From Chrysomallon squamiferum (Eukaryota; Mollusca; Gastropoda; Neomphalida; Peltospiridae), in NCBI GenBank assembly GCA_012295275.1, contig CM022674.1:14209874-14269873 (forward strand): 60,000 nucleotides of DNA. The letters run 5' to 3'. Each line of letters begins with the position of its first letter. Position 1 is the stretch's first letter. This document shows, in pieces, positions 11,612 through 22,676 of this stretch. A program made the translations under genes and the position numbers. The notes beneath the pieces are model-generated. The model made no database searches, was not told the origin of the DNA, and worked only from the letters and a program-made list of their open reading frames with translations.

Positions 11612-13135
11612 TGAAAGAAGATATACATTTTGTATATGAGAGAACATCACACTTTAACAAAACATTGTTTTGTATGTGAGAGAACATCACAGTCTAACAT
11701 GACATTGTTTTGTATGTGAGAGAACATCACAGTGTAACATGACATTGTTTTGTATGTAAGAGAACATCACACTGTAACATGACATTGTTTTGTATGTGAG
11801 AGAACATCACACTGTAACATGACATTGTTTTGTATGTGAGAGAACATCACACTTTAACATGACATTGTTTTGTATGTGAGAGAACATCACAGTCTAACAT
11901 GACATTGTTTTGTATGTGAGAGAACATCACAGTCTAACATGACATTGTTTTGTATGTGAGAGAACATCACAGTCTAACATGACATTGTTTTGTATGTAAG
12001 AGAACATCACACTTTAACATGACATTGTTTTGTATGTAAGAGAACATCACACTGTAACATGACATTGTTTTGTATGTGAGAGAACATCACAGTCTAACAT
12101 GACATTGTTTTGTATGTGAGAGAACATCACAGTCTAACATGACATTGTTTTGTATGTGAGAGAACATCACAGTCTAACATGACATTGTTTTGTATGTGAG
12201 AGAACATGTAACATGACAGAGAACATCACATGTGTAACATGACATTGTTTTGTATGTGAGAGAACATCACACTGTAACATGACATTGTTTTGTATGTGAG
12301 AGAACATAACATTGTTTTTGTATGTGAGGAGAAACATGACATTGTTTTGTATGTGAGAGAACATCACACTTTAACATAACATTGTTTTGTATGTGAGAGA
12401 ACATCACATTGTTTTGTATGTGAGAGAACATCACACTTTAACATAACATTGTTTTGTATGTGAGAGAACATCACACTTTAACATAACATTGTTTTGTATG
12501 TGAGAGAACATCACACTTTAACATAACATTGTTTTGTATGTGAGAGAACATCACACTTTAACATAACATTGTTTTGTATGTGAGAGAACATTGAGAAACT
12601 TTTAACATTGTTTTTATGTGAGAGAACAAACTAACATAACATTGTTTTTTTGAGAACATCAACTTTAACATAACATTGTTTTGTATGTGAGAGAAGTTTA
12701 CACTTTAAAAACTCTTGTTTTGTCTTTAGTCATCAACGAAAACATAACATTGTTTTGTATGGGAAGAAGTAAACATAACATACATTGTTTTGTGTGTGAG
12801 AGAACATCACAAACAAAGTTCCATTGTTTTTGTATGTATATATAAAATATGTGAAAAATAATGTCTATATATTGTTTTTATAGTTAAACATTTCACTTTA
12901 AATCGTTTGTGATGTTACAGACATCACACACTTTAACATGACATTGTTTTGTATGTACAAAACATCACACTCATGACATTGTTTTGTATGCTGAGATCAG
13001 CTTCATCACATTGTTTTGTATGTTGTTAACATCACACTTTAACATAACATTGTTTTGTATGTGAGAGAACATCACACACTTTTAAATATATAGGAGGACT
13101 GCCATTTTTCATTGTTTTGTATAGAGAACACGTTC
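11612..13135. repeat. 40 bp minisatellite, intact then decayed
   Basis: The core ACATTGTTTTGTATGTGAGA repeats every 40 bases from about 11660 to about 12180 with few changes. From 12190 onward units are shortened, fused or scrambled. Between 12590 and 13135 only the phrase ATTGTTTTGTATG survives, in otherwise unrelated or garbled sequence. That edge may be biological decay or consensus error. Confidence 0.95.
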
Positions 13136-13448
13136 TGTTTCATCATTGTTTTTTATTACAAATATATATATATATATATTCATTATAATAATTATGACGA
13201 AACCTAGAATGTTAAGAATACCATGTTAAAGTGTGGCACACCTCCTATATAATATATCATATAATATATAATAAAACATATCTTCATTGTTTGCATCTGT
13301 TTTGTCATTTATAGTTTACAAATTAAACAGTTACTAGGTTGAAGATAATAACATTTATTATTTATTTGGCGATATTAGTGTGATAAGTACGTTTGCAAAG
13401 TATCGATGGTGAAGAGGTGAATGTTTTATGAGCTCTGCTGTCACAAAA
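13136..13448. other. AT-rich spacer with (TA)n patches
   Basis: TA runs lie near 13158-13180 and 13245-13278. A short inverted pair, TATATAGGAGG near 13087 and CCTCCTATATA near 13242, flanks them. Confidence 0.5.
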
Positions 13449-13720
13449 CACGTTATGGAAAACTGATACACGAAGCAGCTGAAACTGCAGATGTTTCTTT
13501 GTAATGGAACAAAAAAATAAAATCCTAAAGATATTATCATTTCAAAATAGCTTTTAACACCATTCTGTGAGCAATTCTAAAAACGATTACATCTTCACAT
13601 TAAGAACGCATTAAAGAAACTCTATTAATGTTTTATTATTGATGCAAATTACATTTCCATCCTTGCTCTCAAACAAAAAAAAAGCTTAATGGTTAATATC
13701 TATAATATCTATCTGTCTGT
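13449..13720. repeat. Copy 1 of a local duplication
   Basis: This segment is present again, shortened and patched, at 13798-14015. Shared landmarks in the same order are ACGTTATGGAAAA, TTTGTAATGGAA, ATTATCATTTCAAAAT, CGCATTAAAGAAAC, TTTTATTATTGAT, CTCAAACAAAAAA and TTAATGGTTAATATCTATAA. Confidence 0.85.
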
Positions 13721-13797
13721 ATGTTTGTCTATCTAATTAAGCTCTAGCTCTATCCATCTATCTATCTATCTATCGAATCTATTATCTATCTGTCTGT
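13708..13797. repeat. (CTAT)n/(CTGT)n microsatellite
   Basis: Imperfect CTAT and CTGT units lie between the two copies of the local duplication. Confidence 0.85.
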
Positions 13798-14015
13798 ACG
13801 TTATGGAAAATATACACGAAGATGAAATCAGATTTTCTTTGTAATGGAAAAAAAAAATCTATTATCATTTCAAAATCTTTCTGTCTGTCAATTCTTTCTG
13901 TCTGCCTATGATTTTCACGCATTAAAGAAACCTATCTGTTTTATTATTGATATATGTTTCCATCTATCTCAAACAAAAAAGTCTTAATGGTTAATATCTA
14001 TAATATCTATATATA
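13798..14015. repeat. Copy 2 of local duplication, blended with CTAT/CTGT
   Basis: The landmarks of copy 1 occur in the same order, but the sequence between them is replaced by CTATCTG or TTCTGTCTG fragments typical of the neighbouring microsatellite. The result reads like a mixture of two sequences. Confidence 0.8.
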
Positions 14016-14111
14016 TATCTAGCATCTCTCTATCCATCTATCTATCTATATATCTATCGTCTATCTATCTATGCATCTGTCTGTCTGTCTGTCTATCTAT
14101 CTACCTATCTA

Positions 14112-14150
<39 letters not shown>

Positions 14151-14160
14151 ATATGTATAT

Positions 14161-14211
<51 letters not shown>

Positions 14212-14322
14212 GTCTATCTCTCTCTATATATATCTGTTAGTCTATCTGTCTGTCTATCTATCTATCCACCTACCTATCTATCTACTTATTTATTATCTAT
14301 CTATCTGTCTCTCTATCTATAG
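14016..14322. repeat. (CTAT)n/(TA)n/(CTGT)n compound microsatellite
   Basis: Tetranucleotide CTAT with a TA core near 14113-14148 and CTGT patches. The + frames reading YLSIYLSI here are artefacts. Confidence 0.95.
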
Positions 14323-14457
14323 TAGTAATAGTTACAAACACACGGTTAACGTGTTGACGTACATCTACTGAGAATTATCGGTAAGAGTGTAATTCATGGA
14401 TTTGGAAAATTACAATTTAGTGTAGGTTCTTGTCGTGGTAAAGTGTGTATGTCTATA

Positions 14458-14795
14458 CAGGTACCGGACCAATTATCCGGCGTCCGGAAATCTGGAAAGA
14501 CCAGAAAACCGGAAGTTTTTCCCCGACGCTCTTTTCATAGTTCGCGCGCGCGGTTGATGTCCTCACCAGACCGGAACTACTCTTTCAAGCCACGTGGCAT
14601 TCATTCACTCGCCGCGCTGTTTACGTGTCGAGTCGCCACAGTTGTGTATCGTCAATTTTCTTTATGTTTTTAATTTTAAAACGTTTATGCCTAATTATTT
14701 ACGTGTTTAGATGCCTTGGTATCAGAAAACCGGAAAATCCAGTAATGTGGAATGCCTCAGGCCCCAAGGAGTCCGGATAATTGGTCTGGTACCTG
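14458..14795. mobile_element. pogo/Tigger-type MITE, 338 bp, intact ends
   Basis: The left end begins CAGGTACCGGACCAATTATC and the right end is its reverse complement over 23 bases with one mismatch (position 9, G against A). The element is flanked by TA at 14456-14457 and 14796-14797, the target duplication made by Tc1/mariner-superfamily transposases. CCGG-rich subterminal sequence with CCGGAAAT-like and GGCCCCAAGG-like phrases is typical of pogo/Tigger elements as I know them. The interior has no transposase frame. A 76-codon frame crossing the left end is incidental. It must have been mobilised in trans. The orientation is not determined. Confidence 0.9.
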
Positions 14796-14799
14796 TATT

Positions 14800-15430
14800 T
14801 TGGTTATCTAATTGAGAAATAATAATCTGTTAATATAAGTTATACAAAATAAACATATGTGTATAACAAGAATCCGTATTAGTGGAGATGTAGATTGTTT
14901 TGTTATTATTTTTATACTGAAGTGTCTTAGTGTCTTTTCAGTATGGCATCCATTAATATTATTATTATTATTGTTGTTGTTGTTTTTGTTGCTGTTGTTA
15001 TTATTATTATTATAAAAGAATATTCTCCAAAACCAAAGCAGTAATTCGATAGTTAACCACGCCTTTCCTTCGTAAATCCTCAGTTTATTTCCGTCTTTTA
15101 GCCGCACCCGAAAACACTAAGTGAAATTTATATGACGCTGAAATTATTGCTTTTTGCTTTTTCCTCTGTCAGAAATAAAACAAAAAAATACGATTGTTTG
15201 ATCTCCACTGGGAATAAATATCTTTGCGACAGAGTAGAAATTACTTTGATTAAATGACACAAATAAATAAGCGAGAAAAAAATGGTATGAAAAGTAAAAC
15301 CTACTTTTTATTTTCTTTATAAATTATTTTAATATTATTATTTTTTATTTTTTATTTATTTATTATTTTTGTTTTATAGGCCCTGTCCAGACAAAGACGT
15401 TAAACTGGACGTTTTCGGTCCGCGCGTGAA
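14800..15430. other. AT-rich complex DNA
   Basis: It contains a short (ATT)n/(TTG)n run at 14954-15015 and T-rich sequence near 15330-15376. No gene is supported. Confidence 0.5.
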
Positions 15431-15470
15431 ATTACTTTCTAGAATTACTTTCTAGAATTACTTTCTAGAA
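15431..15470. repeat. 13 bp tandem triplication
   Basis: ATTACTTTCTAGA occurs three times head to tail. Confidence 0.95.
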
Positions 15471-16020
<550 letters not shown>

Positions 16021-16254
16021 TTTCATATTTGACAAATGTATCGTGGTTTATAAGAATTCTAAAATCACTGTACACTTTTAACTTCATCTTATTCTGACAA
16101 CCTGTCTTGTTTCACACACAGATTTTAGGATTTCCACAGATAACCAAATAATCAGATAAACAGACGGACACAAATAGACAGAAAATGGATAGATCGATTT
16201 ATTGACAGAATACATTATCTGTCTAATTGTGTGTGGGTACAGTACTGTAAGTTT

Positions 16255-16256
<2 letters not shown>

Positions 16257-16343
<87 letters not shown>
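16257..16343. repeat. (TC)n
   Basis: Perfect TC tract of about 86 bases, about 240 bases from the GA tract upstream. The two could pair as a hairpin. Confidence 0.97.
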
Positions 16344-16345
<2 letters not shown>

Positions 16346-16440
16346 AGTTTTGTTTGAAGATAGTACACGATTTTACGGCTGTGACCACAATGGAAGAATC
16401 GCTGCTCGGATCGATTGTTTCCAGCCGAGCTGTGTTTAAA

Positions 16441-18228
16441 TGTCAGCTTGTCCACCCCGCCTCTGTCAGCTCTAACACCCCGCCTCTGTCAGCTTGTCCA
16501 CCCCGCCTCTGTCAGCTTGTCCGCCCCGCCTCTGTCAGCTTGTCCACCCCGCCTCTGTCAGCTTGTCCACCCCGCCTCTGTCAGCTTGTCCACCCCGCCT
16601 CTGTCAGCTTGTCCACCCCGCCTCTGTCAGCTTGTCCACCCCGCCTCTGTCAGCTTGTCCACCCCGCCTCTGTCAGCTTGTCCACCCCGTGTTTAAATGT
16701 CAGCTTGTCCACCCCGCCTCTGTCAGCTTGTCCACCCCGCCTCTGTCAGCTTGTCCACCCCGCCTCTGTCAGCTTGTCCACCCCGCCTCTGTCAGCTTGT
16801 CCACCTCGCCTCTGTCAGCTTGTCCACCCCGCCTCTGTCAGCTTGTCCACCCGCCTCTGTCAGCTTGTCCACCCCGTGTTTAAATGTCAGCTTGTCCACC
16901 CTGCCTCTGTCAGCTTGTCCACCCCGCCTCTGTCAGCTTGTCACCCCTGCCTCTGTCAGCTTGTCCACCCCGCCTCTGTCAGCTTGTCCACCCCGTGTTT
17001 AAATGTCAGCTTGTCCACCCCGCCTCTGTCAGCTTGTCCACCCCGCCTCTGTCAGCTTGTCCACCCCGCCTCTGTCAGCTTGTCCACCCCGTGTTTAAAT
17101 GTCAGCTTGTCCACCCTGCCTCTGTCAGCTTGTCCACCCTGCCTCTGTCAGCTTGTCCACCCCCTGTGTTTAAATAAGCTTGTCCACCCAGCCTCTGTCA
17201 GCTTGTCCACCCCGCCTCTGTCAGCTTGTCCACCCCGTGTTTAAATGTCAGCTTGTCCACCCCGTGTTTAAATGTCAGCTTGTCCACCCCGCCTCTGTCA
17301 GCTTGTCCACCCCGTGTTTAAATGTCAGCTTGTCCACCCCGCCTCTGTCAGCTTGTCCACCCCGTGTTTAAATGTCAGCTTGTCCACCCCGCCTCTGTCA
17401 GCTTGTCCACCCCGCCTCTGTCAGCTTGTCCACCCCGCCTCTGTCAGCTTGTCCACCCCGCCTCTGTCAGCTTGTCCACCTCGCCTCTGTCAGCTTGTCC
17501 ACCCTGCCTCTGTCAGCTTGTCCACCCCTGCCCTGTCAGCCTTGTCCACCCCGTGTTTAAATGTCAGCTTGTCCACCCTGCCTCTGTCAGCTTGTCCACA
17601 CCCCGCCTCTGTCAGCTTGTCACCCTGTTTAAATGTAAGCTTGTCCACCCCGCCTCCTCTTGTCCACCCTGTGTTTAAATGTCAGCTTGTCCACCCCGCC
17701 TCTGTCAGCTTGTCCACCCCGCCTCTGTCAGCTTGTCCACCCCGCCTCTGTCTTGTCCACCCTTTAAATGTCAGCTTGTCCACCCCGCCTCTGTCAGCTT
17801 GTCCACCCCGCCTCTGTCAGCTTGTCCACCCCGTGTTTAAATGTCAGCTTGTCCACCCCGTGCCTAAATGTCAGCTTGTCCACCCCGCCTCTGTCAGCTT
17901 GTCCACCCCGTGTTTAAATGTCAGCTTGTCCACCCCGTGTTTAAATGTCAGCTTGTCCACCCCGCCTCTGTCAGCTTGTCCACCCGTGTTTAAAAGCTTG
18001 TCCACCCGCCTCTGTCAGCTTGTCCACCCCTGTGTTTCTGTCAGCTTCTAACACCCGCCCTGTCTTGTCACCCCTTTAAATGTCAGCTTGTCCACCCCGC
18101 CTCTGTCAGCTTGTCCACCCCGCCTCTGTCAACTCTAACACCCCGCCTCTGTCAACTCTAACACCCCGCCTCTGTCAACTCTAACACCCCGCCTCTGTCA
18201 GCTTGTCCACCCCGCCTCTGTCAACTCT
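16441..18228. repeat. GC-rich 23/27 bp minisatellite, 1.8 kb
   Basis: The main unit is 23 bases containing CTTGTCCACCCCGCCTCTG. A second unit of 27 bases replaces GCCTCT with GTGTTTAAAT and is scattered through the array. The strand bias is extreme (C-rich on +). A variant with CTCTAACACCCC sits at the very start (about 16470) and in several copies at the end (18120-18228). Several units have CCCTG where most have CCCCG. Because 23 is not a multiple of 3, all + frames give the same 23-residue Pro/Ser/Cys-rich repeat, so the frames of up to 337 codons are artefacts. Confidence 0.97.
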
Positions 18229-18251
18229 AACGTGACCGCGGGAACAAAGAA

Positions 18252-18466
18252 GCAGAAGAAGAAGAAGAAAACCAACCAGTTTTGTATACGAGTTTAATTA
18301 TGAACTGTAGCAGTTATTTCCATAGCTAATTACCACTAATTGTTTGTTGTTATTCCCAACAGAAGAAGAAGAACATGAAAAACCAAAGTTTTGATTTACG
18401 AGTTTAGATGTCGGTGAACTGTAGCAGTTATTTCCATTAATTTAATTGTTTATTGTTATTTAAAAT
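18252..18466. repeat. Two imperfect tandem copies of about 105 bp
   Basis: Copy 1 spans about 18252-18355 and copy 2 about 18361-18466. Both run AGAAGAAGAAG, ACCAA, GTTTTG, TACGAGTTTA, GAACTGTAGCAGTTATTTCC and TTGTTATT in that order, with small gaps. They lie directly outside the GC-rich array. Confidence 0.85.
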
Positions 18467-18486
18467 CTTATTTATTACTGTTGTCG

Positions 18487-18487
<1 letters not shown>

Positions 18488-18569
<82 letters not shown>
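18488..18569. repeat. (ATT)n
   Basis: Pure ATT tract of about 80 bases. Confidence 0.97.
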
Positions 18570-18570
<1 letters not shown>

Positions 18571-19507
18571 AACGTTTTACAGTGAGATACACTTAGTCCA
18601 CAGTCCACTAAGTGATAAGTCGGAGTCTGGTTCTGTGAAATGTTTCTGTCACGTGTTAATTTAGTGTCACACATAAAAATGGATCTGCCGTGAAGCGGGC
18701 GTCGTGTTTTGTTTGATGTGCACCGAAGCGGTCCATCGACCACGTCAACGACGCTGTAATTGCTTCCTCGTAGACCTGCTAGGACTGATGGGATATTCTC
18801 AGTTGTATAGATACTAAAAAGCGTTTATAAATACTGTAACCATATAAATTAGACACGTTCAGCTACTGTTGTTGTTGTTGTTGTTGTTGTTGTGATTGTT
18901 ATTGTTCTGCTTTATCTTCTTTTTCGTTTCTTTTTCTTGATTAATTAATTATTTATTAAAAACAATATAGACAATAAGAGCGGAAACCCGCTGACACAAT
19001 GTGATGGAAAGTCTTTTAGAATGACGTTCATTTCTTTTTTTGGCACCAACTATTTTGTCATACATGAGGTCGACATTTCTTGTGTTTTATGAAATGAACA
19101 TTGTTAAGTTTATTCAGCACTGGTTTCTTATATCAGCAGTTCAGTTTTTGTTGTAGTATGTTAGGGAGTTGATTATGAATATGTAACTGAAGCAATCGTT
19201 GCTTGAATTAACCATGAGTACCAGCCGAGGCGGGGGTTCGATCCCCTTAATCTTCACTTACAAAGTTTTTACAGCACAAACACTAGAAATACGTAATTCA
19301 TATCTCTGTTGTCATATTAACAATCACGTGACGAAACACACCACGCGTTTCCACGTCAAACTGTCAACTAGTCGATAAGTTACGTCACGTTGTAATCTCA
19401 TGTTACGTCACACTGGTGTTAATGTACAGCCTGTCTAGGTAGTGTTATCAGGTACACGAACATTAAACACTGTGTAATAGGTTAACGTAGTAGTAAAACC
19501 TCTACGT
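18570..19507. other. Complex DNA with a tRNA-like T-arm
   Basis: A TTG run at 18866-18894 and otherwise non-repetitive sequence. No gene is supported. The tRNA-like relic is listed separately. Confidence 0.5.
19160..19250 (+). mobile_element. tRNA-like relic (SINE head?)
   Basis: GGTTCGATCCC at 19235-19245 is a perfect RNA polymerase III B box, set in a T-arm-like GGGG/CCCC stem. An A-box candidate about 70 bases upstream is poor, so this is not a working tRNA. A decayed SINE head is the likely origin. Confidence 0.3.
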
Positions 19508-19635
19508 ATGCACATATGTATGTAATATGTATGTAGTGTGTGCCCATGTATGTATCTATGTATGTAGTGTGTGCCGTATGTATGTATCTATGTATGTACA
19601 TATGTATGTAGTATGTATCTGTGTATGAGTCTGCG
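19508..19635. repeat. TATG-rich imperfect microsatellite
   Basis: TATG units with TGTAGTGTGTGCC interruptions repeated twice. Confidence 0.85.
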
Positions 19636-19735
19636 TATATTTATACTTAGGTAAGAATATTCTCTGTCTTTTTAGACTGCACATAGACAGTATTTGGAAA
19701 CGCTCTGACACAGGAGGACAAAGACATCACACATC

Positions 19736-19749
19736 CCGCTAGATGTCGC
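19736..19749 (+). promoter_or_regulatory. CTCF-like motif
   Basis: CCGCTAGATGTCGC differs from the common CTCF variant CCGCTAGATGGCGC at one position, but that position lies in the core. Confidence 0.22.
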
Positions 19750-19876
19750 TGAAGAGACACATTCGCCATGCTTCGTTTGTTGAACGACGATACGGTTCGG
19801 CTGTCACAAGTTAAAAACTGAAGTTGCTCATTAAGCGAACGTATCCATTGCTTCCCACGAATAGCATGCCGTCTTT

Positions 19877-20428
19877 GTATGTGTGTGTATGTATGTGTGT
19901 ATGTGTATATGTGTGTATGTGTGTATGTATGTATGTATGTATGTGTGTGTGTATGTATGTGTGTGTATGTGTGTATGTATGTATGTATGTATGTTTGTAT
20001 GCATGTATGTGTGTGTTTGTATATATGTATCTATGTATGTATGTGTGTATGTGTATATGTGTGTATGTATGTATGTATGTATGTATGTATGTGTGTATGT
20101 ATGTGTGTGTATGTATGTATGTATATTTGTATGTTTGTATGTATGTATGTGTGTATGTGTATGTATGTATGTGCATTTGTATGTATGTATGTATGTATGC
20201 ATTTGTATGTATTATGTATGTATGTATATATGTATGTTTGTGTATGTATGTATGTATGTGTGTGTGTTTATATATATGCATGCATGTATGTATGTATGTA
20301 TGTGTATACATACATATGTTTATACGTATGTACACAGATACACACACATACATGTATATGTATGTATATATGTATGTATGTATGTATATATGTATGTAAT
20401 TATGTATGTATGTATTTATATATGAAAT
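19877..20428. repeat. TATG/TGTG compound microsatellite, 550 bp
   Basis: TATG with TGTG, TTTG and TGCA variants. Open frames on both strands (YVCMYVCM and HTYIHTYI) are artefacts. Confidence 0.97.
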
Positions 20429-21078
20429 TATTTTGTTAGTTTGCACTTTTAAACAGAAATGTATACACATTTCTTTTTATTTGTACTGAAACCTATTTTT
20501 TATTGAATGTTACATCAGTAATGACTTTATCATCCTAGAATAGACTCAGATGTAAAATAATATCTCTAATACTTGTGTATAGCGTTTCAGTTTGAAATGT
20601 TTCTCTCTATAAAAAACATTAAATCGTTATCATAGACTGTCAGTTCCGAGATGTAATTAATATGAAATGATGAAAAGATCTAAATACAGAAACCAAAGAC
20701 AGAACAGTTTAGTCATTTTAGGTATTATTGTTGTCATTGTTACTACTGTTATTATTATTATTATTATTACTACTATTGTTGTTGTTTTTGTTATTGCTGT
20801 TGTTGTTGTGGCTTTACATGGATGAAGAAGAGAAAATGCAAGTACGTATAAAGGTTGGATAAAAATAACGAGAAAATGAGAGAGGAGCTGAAACTGGGTG
20901 ACAGATACAAAGTAAGATGTTTGAAGACTTGACGAGGACAGGTTCGTTACAACGATTCAATAGTCACAGGAAGACAGAAGCACTCGAGTGATGTGCAAAT
21001 CAAACAGAGAAAAGATAAAGAGATAAACAAACAAACAAGATCAATGATTTATATCTGAATTCTTACTTTCTATTTCAG
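20429..21078. other. AT-rich complex DNA
   Basis: A short (ATT)n/(TTG)n patch lies at 20740-20810. Nothing else is recognised. Confidence 0.5.
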
Positions 21079-21177
21079 CATCCATTAGCGATCACCATGG
21101 TGACACCGACGTCACAGATGACGTATCAGAGATCTCAAATAACCAATAATACCTGTCGCTTCCCCCCTTCTGGTCAT
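21079..21177 (+). CDS. Possible 3' exon or short Kozak ORF (weak)
   Basis: An acceptor-like tract (TTACTTTCTATTTCAG) ends at 21078. The following frame is open for 32-33 codons to a TAA, and contains an ATG at 21097 in ideal Kozak context (ACCATGG). The protein is unknown to me. The same bases hold an X-box-like palindrome and CRE-like sites, and a minus-strand frame of 82 codons overlaps it, so a regulatory element is an equal alternative. Confidence 0.15.
21091..21126. promoter_or_regulatory. X-box-like palindrome with two CRE-like sites
   Basis: ATCACCATGGTGAC at 21091-21104 fits the RFX X-box consensus RYYNYYATRRNRAC and contains a 12 bp perfect palindrome. CGACGTCA at about 21107-21114 and TGACGTAT at 21119-21126 are each near the CREB/ATF site TGACGTCA. 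The clustering is suggestive only. Confidence 0.25.
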
Positions 21178-21546
21178 TAATATAATGAGTAAATCTTTGT
21201 CGTTGGTAACAAGTAAGTAATTAACACTGGAAGATGATCTGGCTCGCATGATGTGTATCAGTTCGTAATAACGTGATGACAGGCGGGTTTCCAGATTACA
21301 GGATCGATCCGACGACCTCTCATTCGTCACGTTGCAGAGGCTGGTTGTCACGTCGTACATGCTGGTTGTAGCTGGTTGTCAATTCTCGCGTCTGCTCTAA
21401 CCAGATAGCGTAAAACTGTCAAGTGAGATATGACAGCGAGTGTATCAAATGACAGACTCAGTGTTTTTCTAACTGATTTACAGAACTCGCTCACGTCTGA
21501 CGCAAATTCTGTTTCTTCAGGTGAAAGTCAACACAGAAAACAGTTC

Positions 21547-21719
<173 letters not shown>

Positions 21720-21897
21720 AAAGAACAGACAAAAAGAAGCTATGGAAAACAGACAGAGAGAGAGAAAACAGACAAATAAAAAAACATGTAATTTCTCAAT
21801 ACAAAAATCTCGTATAAAAATTTGTAATCGAGATTTGACAGATATAACGAGTTTGACAAGTTCTCTGCTAGCTGATGAATAATACATCTGAAAACAT

Positions 21898-21935
21898 TTA
21901 GCGCGACTGTCGCCGAGGCCAGGGTTCAGAGCCTG
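21898..21935 (+). mobile_element. tRNA-like relic (weak)
   Basis: GGTTCAGAGCC at 21923-21933 matches a B box with one mismatch, in a CAGG/CCTG stem. There is no convincing A box. It may be a SINE remnant. Confidence 0.2.
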
Positions 21936-22205
21936 ACGAGATAAGACAAACCACAGGCGTGTTAAATGTTCTGTCGTCTGATTCGTCAGAGAAAATCTGC
22001 TGTAATCTATATTTACAAAACGTTACTTAGGAATAGTGGGTTTTGTAGGCATTTCAATATAATCGATATGTTTTTTGTTTTTGTTTTGTCAAAACTGACG
22101 GTCTCTAAGATTACCAGTTGTTGTTATTTTTGTGGGGTTTCTTTTATGTTGTTGTTTGTCTTTCTTTTTCTTTCTTTTCCTTTCTTTTTTTCTGATGTGT
22201 TTCAG

Positions 22206-22309
22206 TGGTGAAACCAGAGTGTATTAGCTATCACCGCTTGATCGCGAGTTTTGATGCTGTTTCTAAAACACTTCATTTACAGATACACAGCACTGATCAG
22301 CCTTTCTTG
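22206..22309 (+). CDS. Candidate internal exon of unknown gene
   Basis: A long pyrimidine tract (about 22155-22200, mainly TTTCTTTC) ends in GTGTTTCAG at 22205, a strong 3' splice site. The following phase-2 frame is open and reads VKPECISYHRLIASFDAVS and on through TDQPFLVQLYKY. It has mixed composition unlike the repeats around it. A possible donor (TTG then GTACAA) lies at 22310. A later GTGTGT donor at about 22327 merges with the TG repeat. I know no family with this sequence and see no partner exons, so this rests on splice signals and frame alone. Confidence 0.22.
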
Positions 22310-22326
22310 GTACAACTTTATAAATA

Positions 22327-22398
<72 letters not shown>
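22327..22398. repeat. (TG)n
   Basis: TG tract of about 70 bases, immediately after the candidate exon. Confidence 0.97.
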
Positions 22399-22528
22399 GG
22401 TGTAATTTTCTACTTAAATATCTGCACTTACTCTCACTTATATACCTACGTAAATACACAAGATTTAGTACTAATTCAAAAATATACGCTCATGCATCCA
22501 CATGTGCACATGTAAACATAACTACGCT

Positions 22529-22676
22529 AGCATACACACACACACACATACACACACATACACACACATACACACACACATACACACACACACACACACA
22601 TACACACACATACACACACATACACACACATACACACACATACACACACATACACACATACACACACATACACACA
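22529..22676. repeat. (CA)n with CACATA units
   Basis: About 150 bases of ACACACAT-type repeats, 130 bases from the TG tract and complementary to it. Confidence 0.97.

Noticed and set aside
16231-17244. 337-codon frame with a Pro/Ser/Cys-rich 23-residue repeat
   Set aside because: The 23 bp unit gives the same peptide in every + frame, and the N-terminal part is a translated TC tract.
19824-20470. Overlapping Cys/Met/Tyr/Val and His/Thr/Tyr/Ile frames on both strands
   Set aside because: Translation of TATG/TGTG repeats; several frames are open at once.
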